The notes: a model not told the origin generated them from the letters alone. Counted from the stretch's first letter, positions 30,151 through 39,335 are shown. The stretch: DNA of 64,000 nucleotides from Pseudomonadota bacterium (GCA_016201105.1 JACQDN010000030.1:169014-233013), one strand, 5' to 3'. A program made the numbers and translations.

Positions 30151-30239
30151 AGCGGTGCCCTCCCAGGCGGTTCCAAAACGGCGGTTGGAAATAGTGCTGC
30201 TGAAAAATAGGGGCGTCCCGCAACATTCGCAAGAAAAGA

Positions 30240-30253
30240 TGACGGTTGCGTCA
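30240..30253. promoter_or_regulatory. Candidate operator TGACGGTTGCGTCA (reverse strand TGACGCAACCGTCA)
   Basis: Same half-site and spacing as sites at 8555 and 8602; 90 bp upstream of the 30150 start. Confidence 0.5.
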
Positions 30254-30335
30254 CTAAAAATTCTTCATTTTTTCGTTTTGCCCCTCAGGGCGCCTTAACC
30301 AACCGCTTCCATCGCAACCCATTGATCGTGTTAGG

Positions 30336-32624
30336 ATGAATCGTCCGGCGCCGGAGGGAAGCCGCCGGATGCCGGGACCCTCGATGAATTCTGCCTCACT
30401 CGCCAATCGCCGCGGTGCGATCTGGGCATTGCCGCTGGCGGTCTTGCTGGCAGCGGCCGGTCTGATGGTGAGCGACCTGGGCGGGATCGCTTCGCGGCTG
30501 GCCGCGATGCAGTTCGATTCCTACCAATATCTGCGGCCGCGTCCTTATGAAGATCCCGGTCCCAAGACGACGCTGACGGTCCGCACGCTCCAGATCGATT
30601 CCGCCAGCATCGCGAAGTTCGGGCCCTGGCCGTGGCCAACGGCCACTCTCGCCAAGCTGACCGACGAGTTGAAGGCGCAAGGCGCGGCCATCGTCGTATT
30701 CGCCTTTCCTTTGGACAAACAGGATGCCGCCTCGCCCCAGCAACTCGCGGCAAGCCTTCCGCCCGGACCGGGGACCGATCTCGCGCGCACCGCGCTGGCG
30801 CGATTGCCTTCGCCCGACGACGCGCTGGTCCATGCCATGGGGCAGCTGCGCACGGTGACGGGATTCGCCCTGCGCCCGACGCAAGGCGGATTGGACCCGG
30901 GCCCACAAACCGAAATCACGATCGACGGACCTGAGAGCGCATCGAACGCTCTGCGCGAATATGATTTTGCATCCGCCGCTCTCCCCAGAATTGAAAAAGC
31001 GAGCGCCGGAATTGGTGCATTGAATCTGTCACCCGACGCGGACGGCAAATTGCGCGCGATCCCGATGGCTTATCGCTGGAAGGACAAAATCGTGCCGTCC
31101 CTCGAAGCCGAAACCATGCGCCTCGCTGCCGGCCAGCCCGCCATCACGTTGCGCGCGCAGAGCGGCGGGCTTCCCGTGATCGATGGCGGCACGCGCTTCA
31201 GCGCCATCAAATCCGGATTGATCGATGTGCCATTGCGCAAGGACGGCGCGCTTGCCGTCTATTTCTCGGGTCCCAGAAGCGAGCGCGAGATTTCGCCCGC
31301 CGCGCTCGACGCAGGCACGCTCGGCGCGGGCACGTTGAAGAACGCCATCGTCTACATCGCCTCGCCCGATTCGGTGTTCGAAACGCCGGCGGGTCCGCGC
31401 AGCGAAGCGGAGATCCGCGCCGAAGCGATGGAGAACATCCTGCTCGGCACCGCGCTCAAGGTTCCTGCAGGATTGACGGCGCAGCTCATTCTTCTGGCCG
31501 TCACCGGCATCGGGCTCATTTTTTTGTTCGTGCGCTTCGGCGCGTTGTGGGCCGGGCTCTTTGCGGGCGCTGTGATCTTCGCCATCCAGGCCTTCACCTG
31601 GGACATGTTCGCCTCCACCCAGGTGCTGCTGGATTCGACGACCCCGTCTTTCGCGCTGGGTTTTGCGTTTTTGGCAGGACTGGCCGCGCGCAGCGTGGAA
31701 TTCCTGCGCGCGCGCACCGAACTGCGCAGCGCTTTTGCCGATGCCTTGGCGCCGAGTGCGCTCGACAAAATCGCACGCCAACCCGCGCTGCTCAAACTCG
31801 ACGGCGAAACACGCAACGTGACGTATCTTTCCTGCGGCGTGCGCGATTATGCGGAGCTTTCCGAATCCTTCCGCGACGACGCTGCGGGCTTCACCCGCAT
31901 GATGCGCAGCGCGCTGATGCCGTTGGTGAAAGAAGTGTTCGGCCAGGGCGGCACCATCGATCACTATAGCGGCGAAGGCTTTACCGCCTTCTGGAACGCG
32001 CCGCTGGACGACGGCGAACATGCGATCCACGCTTGCGAAGCGGCAAATCGCATGACGATTGCGCTGGCGCGCGTCAATGAGCAACTCGCGGGCGAACGAC
32101 GCTTGGACGGCACCGCGTTCAAACCCATCGAAATCGGCATTGCCGTGACGACGGGACCTGCCATCGCCGGCGGCTTCGGCGATTCGGGGCGCATGGCCTA
32201 TTCGGTGACCGGCGACTGCACGGCGCTTGCCGAAAGCATCCGCGCGCTGTCACAGCAATATGGGCCCGCGGTGATCGTCAGCGACGACACGCGCAAGGCG
32301 GCCGAACGCGGCTTTGCCTTCCTGGAAGTAGACTATCTTGTCATCGGCAGTCGCGCCGAACCGGTGAAACTCTATGCGATGCTGGGAAATCCCCTGATGC
32401 GAGCTTCGCCGAAATTCCGCGCCATGGCGACATTCCACGAACACATCTTCAATTCGCTGCACACCCAGCAATGGGAGAAGACGCGCGAGCTGATCGACCA
32501 ATGCCGCAAGCTCTCCGGCGCCAGCCAGAAGATGTACGACCTGCATTTGAAGCGCGTCGAATATTTCGAAACCAATCCCCCGGGTGCAGACTGGGACGGC
32601 GCGTTCAGGCCGGTGCTGAAGTAG
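30336..32624 (+). CDS. CHASE2 sensor protein with a class III adenylate/guanylate cyclase-like domain (probably catalytically degenerate)
   Basis: N-terminal TM plus extracytoplasmic CHASE2-like domain, TM cluster, then cyclase-like GGTIDHYSGEGFTAFWNAPLDDGEHAIHACEAA...IEIGIAVTTGPAIAGGFG...YSVTGDCTALAESI. Confidence 0.85.
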   Translation: MNRPAPEGSRRMPGPSMNSASLANRRGAIWALPLAVLLAAAGLMVSDLGGIASRLAAMQFDSYQYLRPRPYEDPGPKTTLTVRTLQIDSASIAKFGPWPWPTATLAKLTDELKAQGAAIVVFAFPLDKQDAASPQQLAASLPPGPGTDLARTALARLPSPDDALVHAMGQLRTVTGFALRPTQGGLDPGPQTEITIDGPESASNALREYDFASAALPRIEKASAGIGALNLSPDADGKLRAIPMAYRWKDKIVPSLEAETMRLAAGQPAITLRAQSGGLPVIDGGTRFSAIKSGLIDVPLRKDGALAVYFSGPRSEREISPAALDAGTLGAGTLKNAIVYIASPDSVFETPAGPRSEAEIRAEAMENILLGTALKVPAGLTAQLILLAVTGIGLIFLFVRFGALWAGLFAGAVIFAIQAFTWDMFASTQVLLDSTTPSFALGFAFLAGLAARSVEFLRARTELRSAFADALAPSALDKIARQPALLKLDGETRNVTYLSCGVRDYAELSESFRDDAAGFTRMMRSALMPLVKEVFGQGGTIDHYSGEGFTAFWNAPLDDGEHAIHACEAANRMTIALARVNEQLAGERRLDGTAFKPIEIGIAVTTGPAIAGGFGDSGRMAYSVTGDCTALAESIRALSQQYGPAVIVSDDTRKAAERGFAFLEVDYLVIGSRAEPVKLYAMLGNPLMRASPKFRAMATFHEHIFNSLHTQQWEKTRELIDQCRKLSGASQKMYDLHLKRVEYFETNPPGADWDGAFRPVLK

Positions 32625-32625
32625 G

Positions 32626-32817
32626 AAAAGGAATAGTTCGCGCGGAGACGCGGAGGCGCAGAGATAGCGAGTATTCAGTGAATTTCCTTGTGGGCTGATC
32701 AATAAATTTCCGGCGCGCAAAGCGCGCCAACAAGTAGCTGAAGTACTTTCGCGATGTGGACCTCAAGCTCGCTATCTCTGCGCCTCCGCGTCTCCGCGCG
32801 AATTCTTCTTGTTCCTT
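32626..32817. repeat. Repeat B copy 3, with perfect 35-bp inverted arms
   Basis: TTCGCGCGGAGACGCGGAGGCGCAGAGATAGCGAG (32637-32671) and its exact reverse complement (32768-32802), with central ggcgcgcaaagcgcgccaacaa. Confidence 0.92.
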
Positions 32818-33633
32818 CTACCGCGAAGCCAAACCGTAAATCGCCGCAGGTGTTTCGGTCAGCGCTGCCCAGAACTGGTCGCCATACGAGAAGTGCCACC
32901 ATTCGTCGGGATGGCCGGCGAAGCCTGCTTCCGTCATCACCCAATGCAGCAGGCGGCGGTTGGCGCGGGCTTCTTCGTCGGAGAAGGAAATCGCGTCGCT
33001 CGCGCGTTCGAAATGGTCCCGGTGCGCGATTTCGGTGACGTCGTCGAACAGCGAGCCCATCCAGAGCTGCTCGCCAGAGGTCCAGCGTAGCGTGAGATCG
33101 AGTGCCGCGCCTGTCGCGTGCGGCGCGGGCGAATTTTCATCCACCGTCGGTGCGGCCCAATAGCGCTCGACTTCGCGCACGAGCGCTTCGCCAGCGAGCG
33201 ACGGCCGGCGTTTCTTCAATTCGGCGGGCATCCACACATCGTGGAAATAGGCCTGCACGTCTTTCGGCCGCCAGGCATCGAAGAGAAAAAGTTCGAGTCC
33301 CGATTTGGCAAGCCGCAAGTTCACGTCCTTCAGCCGCGCCGCCACGCCTTCGCGCATGAGAAGATCGGGAATGGAGCCGCCGATCCGGCGCCAATAGGGC
33401 GGATTGCGGTTGATGAAATAATAGTTTTCGCCGGCGATGCCGTGCGTCTTGGCCGGGACAAGCTTTTCGCGGTAGGCCGCGCCGGCTCTGTCGATGACGT
33501 GCTTGCGAAAGCCTTCGCGTGCGGCGCGGATGGGTGTCTGATCGAGGATCGGCCGTTCGCGCAGGGCCGCCAACGCACCGAATGGCGATAACGAATCTGG
33601 CGCCACGTCCGCTTGGCCTTTAGAGTACGTCAT
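32818..33633 (-). CDS. M15 family D-alanyl-D-alanine dipeptidase (VanX/DdpX-like)
   Basis: LFLFDAWRPKDVQAYF, SPAPHATGAALDLTL (HxxGxAxD), EWWHFSYGDQ; likely ATG at 33633 (track ORF starts 33663). Confidence 0.85.
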   Translation of the reverse strand: MTYSKGQADVAPDSLSPFGALAALRERPILDQTPIRAAREGFRKHVIDRAGAAYREKLVPAKTHGIAGENYYFINRNPPYWRRIGGSIPDLLMREGVAARLKDVNLRLAKSGLELFLFDAWRPKDVQAYFHDVWMPAELKKRRPSLAGEALVREVERYWAAPTVDENSPAPHATGAALDLTLRWTSGEQLWMGSLFDDVTEIAHRDHFERASDAISFSDEEARANRRLLHWVMTEAGFAGHPDEWWHFSYGDQFWAALTETPAAIYGLASR

Positions 33634-33662
33634 ACAAAGAGAAGAATTTCCCGAAAAACACA

Positions 33663-34751
33663 ATGGTTGCCTCGCCCGAACGCTATTTTCCCGAAAACTA
33701 CCGCGATGGCCGCAGCGCTTTCATCGAAGCCTGCGAGGATGGCGGTTTGGGCGTGACCGCGCGCGTGCACCCCAAGGAGCAGGGTGCCGATGCGAAGCCT
33801 CTATTCATGGACGTCGCCACCATCGGTCCGCGCGACGCCAGGAAGGCCCTGCTTCTGATCTCCGGCACGCATGGCGTGGAGGGCTATTTCGGATCGGGCG
33901 TGCAGACGGGTTTGCTGCGCGAAGGTTTGGCGGCTCGCGTCCCCGAAGGCGCCAAGATCGTGCTGCTGCACGCGCTCAACCCTTACGGCTTTTCCTGGGA
34001 CCGGCGGGTGAACGAAGACAATGCCGATGTGAACCGCAACTTCGTCAATCACAAACATCCCCCGCGCAACGAAGCCTATGCCGCGCTCGCCGATGCCATC
34101 GCGCCCAGGGATATTTCGCGCGAGGCGATGAAAATGGCAAACGCGAAGCTGCGCGACTATTCCGACTTGCACGGCGCCTTCGCGCTGCAGGAAGCGATTT
34201 CCAAGGGGCAGTATCATCACCCCGACGGTGTCTATTTCGGCGGCAGCCGTGAGAGCTGGTCGGCCGCGATGCTGAAGGATGTGTTCGGCGAAGAACAATT
34301 CGTCGAGCTCGACAAGCTCCTGGTGATCGATTTTCACACCGGCCTGGGCGAATCCGGCGCCGCAGAAATGATCACCGAAGACGTTCCCGGCACGCCAGCC
34401 TATGCGCGCGCCAGGAAGATCTGGGGCGATCGCGTGGCGTCGAGCGAAGCCGGGGAATCGCTTTCCGCGCCGCTGACGGGCACCATTGACAAGCGCGTGT
34501 CCGAATGGATGGAGCGCACCGAGCTCACCTTCGCGGCGCTGGAAGTGGGCACCGAACCGGTGCGTGAGGTGTTCAACGCGCTGCGCAAGGACAACTGGCT
34601 GCATGCCTTCGGCGGGCTTGAGCGGCCCGAGCGTACCGCCATCAAGAAAGAAATGCGCGCCGCCTTCTATCCCGACGCGCCGCAATGGAAGAAGAGCGTC
34701 TGGCGGCATGCCACCGAAGTCGTGGACGCCGCGCTCAAGGCAATTGCATAA
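33663..34751 (+). CDS. DUF2817 / M14-like carboxypeptidase family protein
   Basis: LLISGTHGVEGYFGSGVQ, LLHALNPYGFSWDRRVNEDNADVNRNFV, LVIDFHTGLGESG. Confidence 0.85.
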   Translation: MVASPERYFPENYRDGRSAFIEACEDGGLGVTARVHPKEQGADAKPLFMDVATIGPRDARKALLLISGTHGVEGYFGSGVQTGLLREGLAARVPEGAKIVLLHALNPYGFSWDRRVNEDNADVNRNFVNHKHPPRNEAYAALADAIAPRDISREAMKMANAKLRDYSDLHGAFALQEAISKGQYHHPDGVYFGGSRESWSAAMLKDVFGEEQFVELDKLLVIDFHTGLGESGAAEMITEDVPGTPAYARARKIWGDRVASSEAGESLSAPLTGTIDKRVSEWMERTELTFAALEVGTEPVREVFNALRKDNWLHAFGGLERPERTAIKKEMRAAFYPDAPQWKKSVWRHATEVVDAALKAIA

Positions 34752-34780
34752 TGGTCTCTAGTTATTGATCCTGCGAAACT

Positions 34781-34930
34781 CGTCATGGCCGAGCGGCCGG
34801 ACCCCGGACTTGATCCGGGGGAAGGCGTCTCGGCCATCCATGATCACCATTCCGCATGGGTGTTCATGGATGGCCGGCACACGCTGCCCCCGGAATAAAT
34901 CCGGGGTCCGCGCTGGCCGGCCATGACGAT
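34781..34930. repeat. Repeat C copy (inverted-repeat element)
   Basis: CGTCATGGCC gagcggccggaccccggacttgatccggggg ... cccccggaataaatccggggtccg...GGCCATGACG. Confidence 0.8.
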
Positions 34931-34966
34931 TGGTGAAATCAAGAGTCTGATACGAGGGGAGATTTC

Positions 34967-36406
34967 ATGACATCGCGTTCACATCGCTTGGCTCTCGGCG
35001 CGACCGCGCTTGCCACCGTTTTTTTGCTGAGCGCAGCGCCGATGCCGGCCGTCAACAATCTCTCGGGGCCGGTACCACCGGCGGAGAACCAAAAACTCGC
35101 GCACGACATCATGCGCGACATCGTGGCGATCCATTCGGTGCATGACGTCGGCACCAAGCAAGTCGCCGATACGATGGTGAAATATCTGAAGGCCGGCGGC
35201 TTTACCGACGCCGATATTCACGAAATCGGCGATCCCAAATATCCCCATCAGATGAATGTGGTGGTGCGGCTGAAGGGAAAGGGCAAAGCCAAACCCATTC
35301 TCTACATCTGTCATATGGATGTGGTGGAAGCCAAAGCCTCGGACTGGTCGAAGCCGCCCTTCACGCTGACCGAAGAAGGCGATTACTTCTACGGCCGCGG
35401 CACTTCCGACATGAAAGACCAGGATGCGGCCGCTGCCGCCAGCCTCATCCGCCTGAAGAAGGAAGGCACCGTCCCCGATCGCGACATCATCATCGCCTTC
35501 ACCGCCGACGAAGAGGTGGGCCTGGAACAGGACGGTCCTGCCTGGTTGCTCAAGGCGCATCGCGATCTCGTCGATGCGAGCCTCGTCATCAATCCCGATG
35601 GCGACTCAGGGGAGATCGTCAACGGCAAGCGGATGGATTTCGACATCGAAACCAGCCAGAAAACCTATGTCACCTTCACCTTTGAAGTGAGAAACAAGGG
35701 CGGCCATTCTTCGGAGCCGCGCCCCGACAATGCGATCACTCAGCTGGCGGAAGGGCTGGTAAAGCTTTCACACTATAAGTTTCCCTTTACGCTGAACCCC
35801 ACCACCAGACTCTATTTCCAGAAGATGTCGCAGTTCGAAACCGGACAGCGCAGGAAAGATATGCTGGCGGTGGCACGGGCAAAGCCCGATCTGGCGGCCG
35901 CCGCGCGCCTCGCTGAGGACGTGCCGCTCAACGCCATTCTGCATTCGACGTGTACTGCGACGATGCTCTCCGGCGGCCATCAGGAAAACGCGCTGGCACA
36001 GCTTGCGACCGCGACCGTGCAATGCCGGATCATGCCCAACGAGACACCGGATCAAACGCGCGCAACGCTCGCGAAAATCGTCGGGCCCGGCATTGCGGTG
36101 AAGCCGGTGGCGTTTGTGGTCAGCGCACCGGAATCGCCGCCGGCGCCGGCATTGTTCGCGTCGGTGGAAAAGGTCGCCCATTCGATGTGGCCGGGCGTGC
36201 CGGTGATCCCGACCATGGCGGCGGGCGCGAGCGATTCCATCTTCACGCGCAACGCAGGAATTCCCAGCTACGGCATCTCGGGCGCCTGGATCGACATCCA
36301 CGACATCCGCGCCCACGGCCGCGACGAGCGGCGCGAAAAAGGCGCGTTCTATCAAAGCGTGGAATTCGATTATCGGCTGATGAAGGAATTGAGTGCGGTG
36401 AAGTAA
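34967..36406 (+). CDS. M20/M25/M40 family metallo-hydrolase, exported
   Basis: ILYICHMDVVEAK, YGRGTSDMKDQDAAAAASLI, IIAFTADEEVGLEQDG. Confidence 0.88.
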   Translation: MTSRSHRLALGATALATVFLLSAAPMPAVNNLSGPVPPAENQKLAHDIMRDIVAIHSVHDVGTKQVADTMVKYLKAGGFTDADIHEIGDPKYPHQMNVVVRLKGKGKAKPILYICHMDVVEAKASDWSKPPFTLTEEGDYFYGRGTSDMKDQDAAAAASLIRLKKEGTVPDRDIIIAFTADEEVGLEQDGPAWLLKAHRDLVDASLVINPDGDSGEIVNGKRMDFDIETSQKTYVTFTFEVRNKGGHSSEPRPDNAITQLAEGLVKLSHYKFPFTLNPTTRLYFQKMSQFETGQRRKDMLAVARAKPDLAAAARLAEDVPLNAILHSTCTATMLSGGHQENALAQLATATVQCRIMPNETPDQTRATLAKIVGPGIAVKPVAFVVSAPESPPAPALFASVEKVAHSMWPGVPVIPTMAAGASDSIFTRNAGIPSYGISGAWIDIHDIRAHGRDERREKGAFYQSVEFDYRLMKELSAVK

Positions 36407-36535
36407 AGCGAATAGCGAATAGGGGGACGGAGCGGCGAGAAAGCCGGTAGGCAAATCTGGGGCAGTTTCAATCGGATAGGAGCTATTCCCCGCCCTTTTT
36501 CCCACCTCGCTATTCGCTATTCGCCATTCGCTTCT
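36403..36535. repeat. Inverted-repeat element D
   Basis: agcgaatagcgaatag ... ctattcgctattcgccattcgc ends. Confidence 0.6.
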
Positions 36536-36579
36536 CGACATTTGCCGGGCCCCATTCGCAGCGCTATAGAGACAGCCAC

Positions 36580-36656
36580 GCACCCGTAGCTCAGCTGGAT
36601 AGAGTGCTGCCCTCCGAAGGCAGAGGTCACAGGTTCGAATCCTGTCGGGTGCGCCA
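36580..36656 (+). tRNA. tRNA-Arg (CCG)
   Basis: GCACCCGTAGCTCAGCTGGATAGAGTGCTGCCCTCCGAAGGCAGAGGTCACAGGTTCGAATCCTGTCGGGTGCGCCA; anticodon CCG, encoded CCA. Confidence 0.97.
36640..36656. repeat. Putative att site (left), tRNA-Arg 3' end
   Basis: TCCTGTCGGGTGCGCCA, identical to 40661-40677. Confidence 0.7.
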
Positions 36657-36716
36657 TTGATCAGCTTGGTGCGATACTACAATTAGCTTTTCATCAACCG
36701 GATTTGAGCGATCTCA

Positions 36717-37676
36717 ATGGGCGAGTTTGACGACGTCGCAGGATCGTTTCGCTTCAATCAAGCCGACGCGGATGCTGACATTCGTTCAGCTGCGTTTGCT
36801 GCCGTCAGACAACTCACCCAGCTTCATGGAAATTTGACCGCGCAGCATTTGTCAGGCGGATTCCAGTTTAGAGGCAGGCGAATACCGCTGATCAATCCGC
36901 AGAGGGGTATCTTCAAACCGCAACAAATGCAGCAACTACTTTCGATAAAAACGGTTTACCCAAGACCCGGTCGAAAAGTCTGGTACGACGATCAACGCGA
37001 AGTTCATCAACAAATATACAACGGCGATGAAACAGTCGACTACGCGTTCATGGGTTCAGACCCCAACGCAGCTGACAATCGCTGGTTACGCGACGCTTTC
37101 AATTCTCGCACACCAATAATCTATTTCCTTGGCACCGCCCCGGGCCTGTATCAGGCGGTAATGCCTGCGTTCTTAGTCGGGTTCGATGCAAAATCGTTAA
37201 AAGCAAGGGTTGCGTTTGCTCCTTCAGAATTTGCAACTGCTGAACCGCAGACCGCCGGAGAACGGCGCTACGCATTGAGAATGGTCAAGCAACGGCTTCA
37301 CCAAGCTTCCTTTCGTGAAATGGTCATCTCCGCATATGGAGGCAAATGCGCAATTTCTGGATTGCCCGAACCCCTGCTGCTCGATGCAGCTCACATTGTC
37401 GGAGATATCGACGAACAATATGGACAACCAACCATTGGCAACGGCATTCCGCTGTCAAAAATTCATCACGCCGCGTTTGACGCGCAACTCATAGGCATTG
37501 ATTCGGACTTCAAAATTCATGTGTCGAAGAAGCTTCTAGATCTAAGAGATGGCCCGACCCTCGATGCGCTCCTCAATTTCCACGGTCGAACGTTGCTGCC
37601 TCCTCGCCGAGAGAAAGATAGACCTGACCGTGATCGTCTTGCGTTACGGTTTGAGAAATTCAAATCGGCGGCATAG
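36717..37676 (+). CDS. HNH endonuclease (restriction endonuclease-like)
   Basis: LHQASFREMVISAYGGKCAISGLPEPLLLDAAHIVGDIDEQYGQPTIGNGIPLSKIHHAAFDAQLIGIDSDFKI: C-terminal HNH of putative restriction endonucleases. Confidence 0.85.
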   Translation: MGEFDDVAGSFRFNQADADADIRSAAFAAVRQLTQLHGNLTAQHLSGGFQFRGRRIPLINPQRGIFKPQQMQQLLSIKTVYPRPGRKVWYDDQREVHQQIYNGDETVDYAFMGSDPNAADNRWLRDAFNSRTPIIYFLGTAPGLYQAVMPAFLVGFDAKSLKARVAFAPSEFATAEPQTAGERRYALRMVKQRLHQASFREMVISAYGGKCAISGLPEPLLLDAAHIVGDIDEQYGQPTIGNGIPLSKIHHAAFDAQLIGIDSDFKIHVSKKLLDLRDGPTLDALLNFHGRTLLPPRREKDRPDRDRLALRFEKFKSAA

Positions 37677-37682
37677 CTCGGG

Positions 37683-38066
37683 ATGAAGCAGAGGACACGC
37701 TTGGCTGCTCTCGTACTGTTGGGATGCGCTGTCGTTGTGGGCGTCGTTCGGATGACGTTGCGTCCGCATCATCCCGAAGCCGTGGTCTCCCGGCCCGGAA
37801 TAGTTGCGGCCCAGGATGCCGCCGCTCACATCGGCCAAGCGATCACCGTCGAAGGGATCGTCAGCGAAGTCCACGTCGGCGATCGCGTCACGTTCATCGA
37901 TCTTGGCGGGCGTTATCCCAATGAGGAATTCACCGGCGTCATCTTCTCGGACGATTACAGAACCTTTCCGGACGTGACGAAATTGCAACGGCAGGGGCGA
38001 CGCCTTATATATTCGCCGATTGTTGCAAACATCACGACAGCTTCCGCGGGGGGCGGCATACGGTAA
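37683..38066 (+). pseudogene. Truncated paralog of 49963-50358; 3' end replaced by MITE-like element E
   Basis: RLAALVLLGCAVVVGVVRMTLRPHHPEAVVSRPGIVAAQDAAAHIGQAITVEGIVSEVHVGDRVTFIDLGGRYPNEEFTGVIFSDDY matches the paralog until VTKLQ, then changes to RQGRRLIYSPIVANI. Confidence 0.7.
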
Positions 38067-38082
38067 TATGCAAGGCGTCGCC
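37996..38082. mobile_element. MITE-like element E copy 1
   Basis: GGCGACGCCTTATATATTCGCCGATTGTTGCAAACATCACGAC...GGTAATATGCAAGGCGTCGCC; ends are inverted (GGCGACGCCTTRYATATT). Confidence 0.7.
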
Positions 38083-38187
38083 GAATTAGACGCGGCGTGC
38101 AATACCGGCGCGGCTGCGGGGGCGTTCCCTCGCGAAAGGGCATCCCGCAGCTCTCGGCGAGCCGTCGCAGCAGATCGGTGGCGTCTG

Positions 38188-38889
38188 TCATTTCCGATAT
38201 CGCAAAGTTTGCGCCGTGTGCACTGCTGGCGTTGCCGGTCCGCTAAGCACTGTCATGACGAGGACGGTCCAGAACCTCTGTTTTTGCGCGGCCGAAGGTT
38301 CGTCTTCGAGGCCGGCGCTCCGGCGAAAAGCCGCCCCAAACAGAGGGTCGAACGCCAGCACCTGGTGCATCATACCGACGACGAAGCGGGTTTCCTTGAG
38401 TGACGGCGCGCCCGAGCCGGAACGCTCGAACGCTTCCGTGCGAAGCGCATGCAGGGCGTCGACAACAGGATCCAGCAGTCCCGAGCCTCGGTCGCGCCAG
38501 CCGGCCAAATGCAGTCGGAGCGCCAAGCTTGCATAGGCCCCGTCTTCATAGATATTGGCGATGGCAGAGACGAGATTTTCAACGCGCACTCCCGTGTTCT
38601 GCCATTGGGCTATGGCGCTTTTGATCTGCTCCCTCAGTTGACGTCCGCCATGGCGCAACAGCGCTTCAAGAAGTTTTTCCCGTGTGCCAAAATGGTGATT
38701 GACTGCTGCATCGGTCACACCGATCGACGCGGCGACCGATCGAACCGTGACAGCGGCCTCGCCGTCTTCGCGTAAGAGACACTCGGCGGCGGCCAAAATT
38801 CGTGCTTTGGCCTCTTCCTTTGAACGGCGAATTCGCGGCCGCTTTGTCACCGCGCTCACGTGTAGCTCGCGTCGAGACCGGCGCCCCAC
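38188..38889 (-). CDS. TetR/AcrR family transcriptional regulator
   Basis: SKEEAKARILAAAECLLREDGEAAVTVRSVAASIGVTDAAVNHHFGTREKLLEALLRHGG. Confidence 0.88.
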   Translation of the reverse strand: MGRRSRRELHVSAVTKRPRIRRSKEEAKARILAAAECLLREDGEAAVTVRSVAASIGVTDAAVNHHFGTREKLLEALLRHGGRQLREQIKSAIAQWQNTGVRVENLVSAIANIYEDGAYASLALRLHLAGWRDRGSGLLDPVVDALHALRTEAFERSGSGAPSLKETRFVVGMMHQVLAFDPLFGAAFRRSAGLEDEPSAAQKQRFWTVLVMTVLSGPATPAVHTAQTLRYRK

Positions 38890-39299
38890 TCGGCCATCCA
38901 GCGTGTGAACTTTTGAGCTTCGCCGACATCGTAGAGGTCTATTAGGCGCTCAATTGCGTCGCCCTTGTACGTGGCTATCTCCCACAGCCGTGATTCGAGT
39001 ACCGGGCTCTCACCTCGCCGAAACCGAATGGATCCATGAACTAGAACGCTGTCTCCCTCCTCCAAAAGGATAGGGCTTCCGCCGATGCTGCGTTCGCACA
39101 GTCGATCGAAGCGGTTGATCGAGCGCCTGAGCCCGGAGATCACGGAGTCGCGGCCTCTCAGCGAACAATGGAACGGCATATTGAGCACTTCGTAACGAAC
39201 GTCAGCGTGCAGATAGGGTTCGACGCGTGACCAGTCATCGTCCCTGAGCGCAGCCTCGAAGGCGGCGCGCTGGCTAACAAATTTCTCCAATAGAGACAT
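38856..39299 (-). CDS. SnoaL-like/NTF2-fold protein
   Basis: LEKFVSQRAAFEAALRDDDWSRVEPYLHADVRYEVLNMPFHCSLRGRDSVISGLRRS. Confidence 0.7.
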   Translation of the reverse strand: MSLLEKFVSQRAAFEAALRDDDWSRVEPYLHADVRYEVLNMPFHCSLRGRDSVISGLRRSINRFDRLCERSIGGSPILLEEGDSVLVHGSIRFRRGESPVLESRLWEIATYKGDAIERLIDLYDVGEAQKFTRWMAEWGAGLDASYT

Positions 39300-39335
39300 C
39301 GGTCGACTCCGGGCTTAACAGCGAGCCTCTCGCCG

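Noticed and set aside
31029-32084. 351-aa minus-strand ORF
   Set aside because: Antisense to the CHASE2/cyclase gene.
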